Shown here piece after piece: positions 62,140 through 64,000 of a stretch of 64,000 nt of DNA (within the stretch, counting starts at the first letter, position 1; each line of letters begins with the position of its first letter). Under the pieces are notes generated by a model. It was not told the DNA's origin, did no database searches, and saw only the letters and a list, made by a program, of their open reading frames with translations. A program made the translations under genes and the position numbers. This DNA is from Nocardia tengchongensis. GTDB lineage: Bacteria > Actinomycetota > Actinomycetes > Mycobacteriales > Mycobacteriaceae. The stretch covers positions 3,100,001-3,164,000 of the forward strand of contig NZ_CP074371.1 of the NCBI RefSeq assembly GCF_018362975.1, read 5' to 3'.

Positions 62140-63069
62140 TCAGCACGCGGTCCGGCGGCGAGCGCTCGCCAGCTCCCGGGTCCAGCTGGTGCCGGCCGCA
62201 GCCAACCGCCGCTGCACGGTGCGCGGACTGGCGCCCAGCCGCCGCGCGATGTCGTCCAGTGACACCGTCTCTAGGGTCACCGTCGCGCGGAAGTTCGCGC
62301 CGTCCGGGTCCGATCCGGGCGTCTCGGCCCGGTCTCTGAGCGAATCGAGTTCGGCCGCAAGGAGATCGACCCAGGCGCGGGCGGGCGGGCTGGACAGGGT
62401 GGCGACCGCCGCGCTGCGGCGCAGCACCGCGGCCAGCCGTGGATCGGCGGAATGCTGCGGCCGGTCCAGGTCGTGGCGCAGCACCGTGAAGGTGTCGGTC
62501 TCGGCGCCGAAATCGACTGCCGCCGTGCCGAAGAACTCCCGGTACGGCGCCTGCCGCCGGGGTGGGCGCTCGCGCAGCGTGACCGCGACCGGCGTGATCC
62601 GCGCCCGCGCCGCCTGCCGGGCGCGGGCGGTCAGGAAGGCGAAACTCGCCTGCGCGGCGACCTCCGATCCGCGCCCCTGCGCCGCCGTCTCCGCCGCGAA
62701 GGTGACCTGCCGGTCGTTCTCGGCGATCACCGCCACCCGGCGGTTGCCCGACAGCCGCGACCCGAATTCGCCTACGGCCCGGAACCCTTCGCCGACCGTC
62801 GGCGCGGTCGCGAGCAGATAATCCATCATCCCCAGTTCCCCCATTCCGTGACGTTCGGCCGCCCGCAGTCCCACGTGCGGCATATCCACCCTGCGTTCGA
62901 ACAACTCCCACAATCGCGGGTAACACTGCCCCGGAACACTTCCCGAGGTCTCCTCCATCGCGCCCGGCCCGATCCCCGCCGAGCGCGCCAAATCCACCGC
63001 GTCCAACCCGGCCGCCCGAGCCCGGGTGAGCACGAACCGCGCCAGCAGCACGCTGTCCGCGCCGGTCAC
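62140..63069 (-). CDS. AraC-family paralogue lacking second helix-turn-helix
   Basis: About 309 residues from the GTG at 63069 (VTGADSVLLARFVLTRARAA). Sensor domain blocks match the neighbour (PRLWELFERRVDMPHVGLRA, GELGMMDYLLATAPTVGEGF). The DNA-binding domain keeps the first helix-turn-helix (LDDIARRLGASPRTVQRRLA) and then stops at RELASARRRTAC. The 35 or so residues holding the second unit are missing, and only 9 bp separate this stop from the next gene, so no out-of-frame remainder exists. Confidence 0.8.
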   Translation of the reverse strand: MTGADSVLLARFVLTRARAAGLDAVDLARSAGIGPGAMEETSGSVPGQCYPRLWELFERRVDMPHVGLRAAERHGMGELGMMDYLLATAPTVGEGFRAVGEFGSRLSGNRRVAVIAENDRQVTFAAETAAQGRGSEVAAQASFAFLTARARQAARARITPVAVTLRERPPRRQAPYREFFGTAAVDFGAETDTFTVLRHDLDRPQHSADPRLAAVLRRSAAVATLSSPPARAWVDLLAAELDSLRDRAETPGSDPDGANFRATVTLETVSLDDIARRLGASPRTVQRRLAAAGTSWTRELASARRRTAC

Positions 63070-63124
63070 CCGAACACCGCCGGACGGATTGTGAAACGTC
63101 GTGCGACAGCTGGTGTTCGATCGG

Positions 63125-64000
63125 TCATAGCGCGTCGTGGGCGGGCGGGTGCGTCCCTGCCGATCGGAACTCCTCGAGGTGCCGCTTGCGGGCCCGCTCG
63201 ACCTCCAGCCGCCAGGTGGTGCCCGATTCGGCGAGGCGGCGCTGGAGGGTACGGGGGCTGGTGTAGAGGCGGCGGGCGACCTGATCGAGCAGCGGGTCGG
63301 TGCCGTCGAGCGCCTCGGCCAGCGCCGCGGCCACCCGGTCGGGCCACTCGGTGGCGCGCGGGGGCGGCGGCGGCATGGTGGCGGCGTGTCGCCGCAGCAC
63401 CGCCGCCAGCAGGGGGTCGGCGGTGATCTGCGTTCGTTCGAAGTCGGCGTTGCGGAAGGTGATGCGGTCCAGCGTGGCGCCGAAATCCAGGCGGGCCGTG
63501 CCGAACTGCTCGGTGAAGGCGTCCAGCCGGCGCGGAGCACGTTCCCGCAGCTCCACCCGCACCGGATCCATGGGCTGACCGGTCATCTGGCGCATGCGCG
63601 AGACCAGCGAGGTCAGGGCCATCTGCACCGACAGATCCCGGCCGCGGCCGTCCATGTTGACGGTGTAGACGTCGAAGGTCGACTCGGTCTCCGTCTGCTC
63701 GCCGGGTTCGAGGCGGAAGTTGGTGGAGATCGAGCCGACGAAGGGTCCCAGCACGGCCAGGCCCGCGCCGACCGTGTCGGCGGTCGAGATCAGGTAGTCG
63801 ATCAGGCCGAATTCGCCGAGCCGGTAGCTGCCCGTGGCCCGCAGGGTCGCCTCCGGATCGTCCAGCTCGTGCTCGAACAGCTCCCACAGCCGCGGGAAGT
63901 AGTCGCTCGAGACCCGGGCGTCACCGTCGGCCAGTAACCAGCCCGGTATGCCGGCGGCCCGCGCCAGACGGGTCGGATCCAGGCCCGCGGACGCGGCTCG
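63125..64000 (-). CDS. AraC-family paralogue, truncated C-terminus, cut by window edge
   Basis: Partial at the right edge. The frame is open to 64000: RAASAGLDPTRLARAAGIPG, PRLWELFEHELDDPEATLRA, GEFGLIDYLISTADTVGAG. The first helix-turn-helix is LLDQVARRLYTSPRTLQRRL; after RARKRHLEEFRSAGTHPPAH the protein stops without the second unit, as in its neighbour. The start lies outside the window. The 55 bp to the next gene leave no space for a missing domain. Confidence 0.8.
   Translation of the reverse strand, partial: RAASAGLDPTRLARAAGIPGWLLADGDARVSSDYFPRLWELFEHELDDPEATLRATGSYRLGEFGLIDYLISTADTVGAGLAVLGPFVGSISTNFRLEPGEQTETESTFDVYTVNMDGRGRDLSVQMALTSLVSRMRQMTGQPMDPVRVELRERAPRRLDAFTEQFGTARLDFGATLDRITFRNADFERTQITADPLLAAVLRRHAATMPPPPPRATEWPDRVAAALAEALDGTDPLLDQVARRLYTSPRTLQRRLAESGTTWRLEVERARKRHLEEFRSAGTHPPAHDAL

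Overview
The window is high-GC actinobacterial DNA and most resembles a Nocardia or close nocardioform relative. The support is gene content: DUF3558 lipoproteins, a DUF222/HNH protein, an F420-type (Ddn-like) nitroreductase, an MMPL transporter, a DUF2505 protein, many TetR regulators and DHA2 efflux pumps, GAF-ANTAR pairs and a stand-alone LigD-type polymerase domain. No rRNA is present; there is one tRNA, tRNA-Ala(GGC), at 25699-25771.

Layout. 1-8.6 kb: TMEM175-like end, VOC protein plus KstD-like flavoprotein, DUF4132, two TetR genes, a YhgE/Pip-type membrane protein, two GAF-ANTAR genes and an ECF sigma remnant. 8.6-13.1 kb, all minus strand: a DHA2 pump, MscL, a BCCT transporter and two small proteins built of 11-residue repeats, which together look like an osmotic-stress neighbourhood. 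13.1-23.2 kb: lactone oxidase, TetR with divergent DHA2 pump, secreted lipase, crcB-DUF190-crcB fluoride operon, phosphoglucomutase, MFS and DsbA-like proteins. 23.2-31 kb: DUF222/HNH protein, tRNA-Ala, then a decayed accessory segment (HNH remnant, DUF4143 ATPase, a perfect-period 23-bp tandem repeat, and a broken UPF1-like helicase with DUF2726). 31-36 kb: methyltransferase/hydrolase pair, Ddn-like reductase with MarR, secreted SRPBCC protein, DUF2786.

36-57.3 kb, all minus strand: a biosynthetic region. A NB-ARC/LuxR regulator and a SARP/AfsR-type regulator flank a tightly overlapping operon for a type II polyketide pathway: malonyl-CoA transacylase, an acyl carrier protein with an insertion, ketoreductase, two hotdog (dehydratase-like) proteins, a full-triad ketosynthase, a ketosynthase lacking the active cysteine, a single-chain ketosynthase/chain-length-factor fusion, a KAS III-like protein, then SnoaL-like, FAD monooxygenase, methyltransferase, quinone oxidoreductase, DUF1772, SDR and MMPL genes. 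Ketoreductase plus two dehydratase-like proteins suggest a reduced (polyene-like) chain; product unknown. 57.6-64 kb: LigD-type polymerase domain, an ABC permease remnant, two DUF3558 lipoproteins and three tandem AraC regulators.

About a dozen genes carry an apparent frameshift, several in homopolymers or dinucleotide runs and in genes that otherwise look intact. Sequence error is a serious possibility, so most of these are listed as CDS with the break position stated. Genes that also lack whole segments are listed as pseudogenes.
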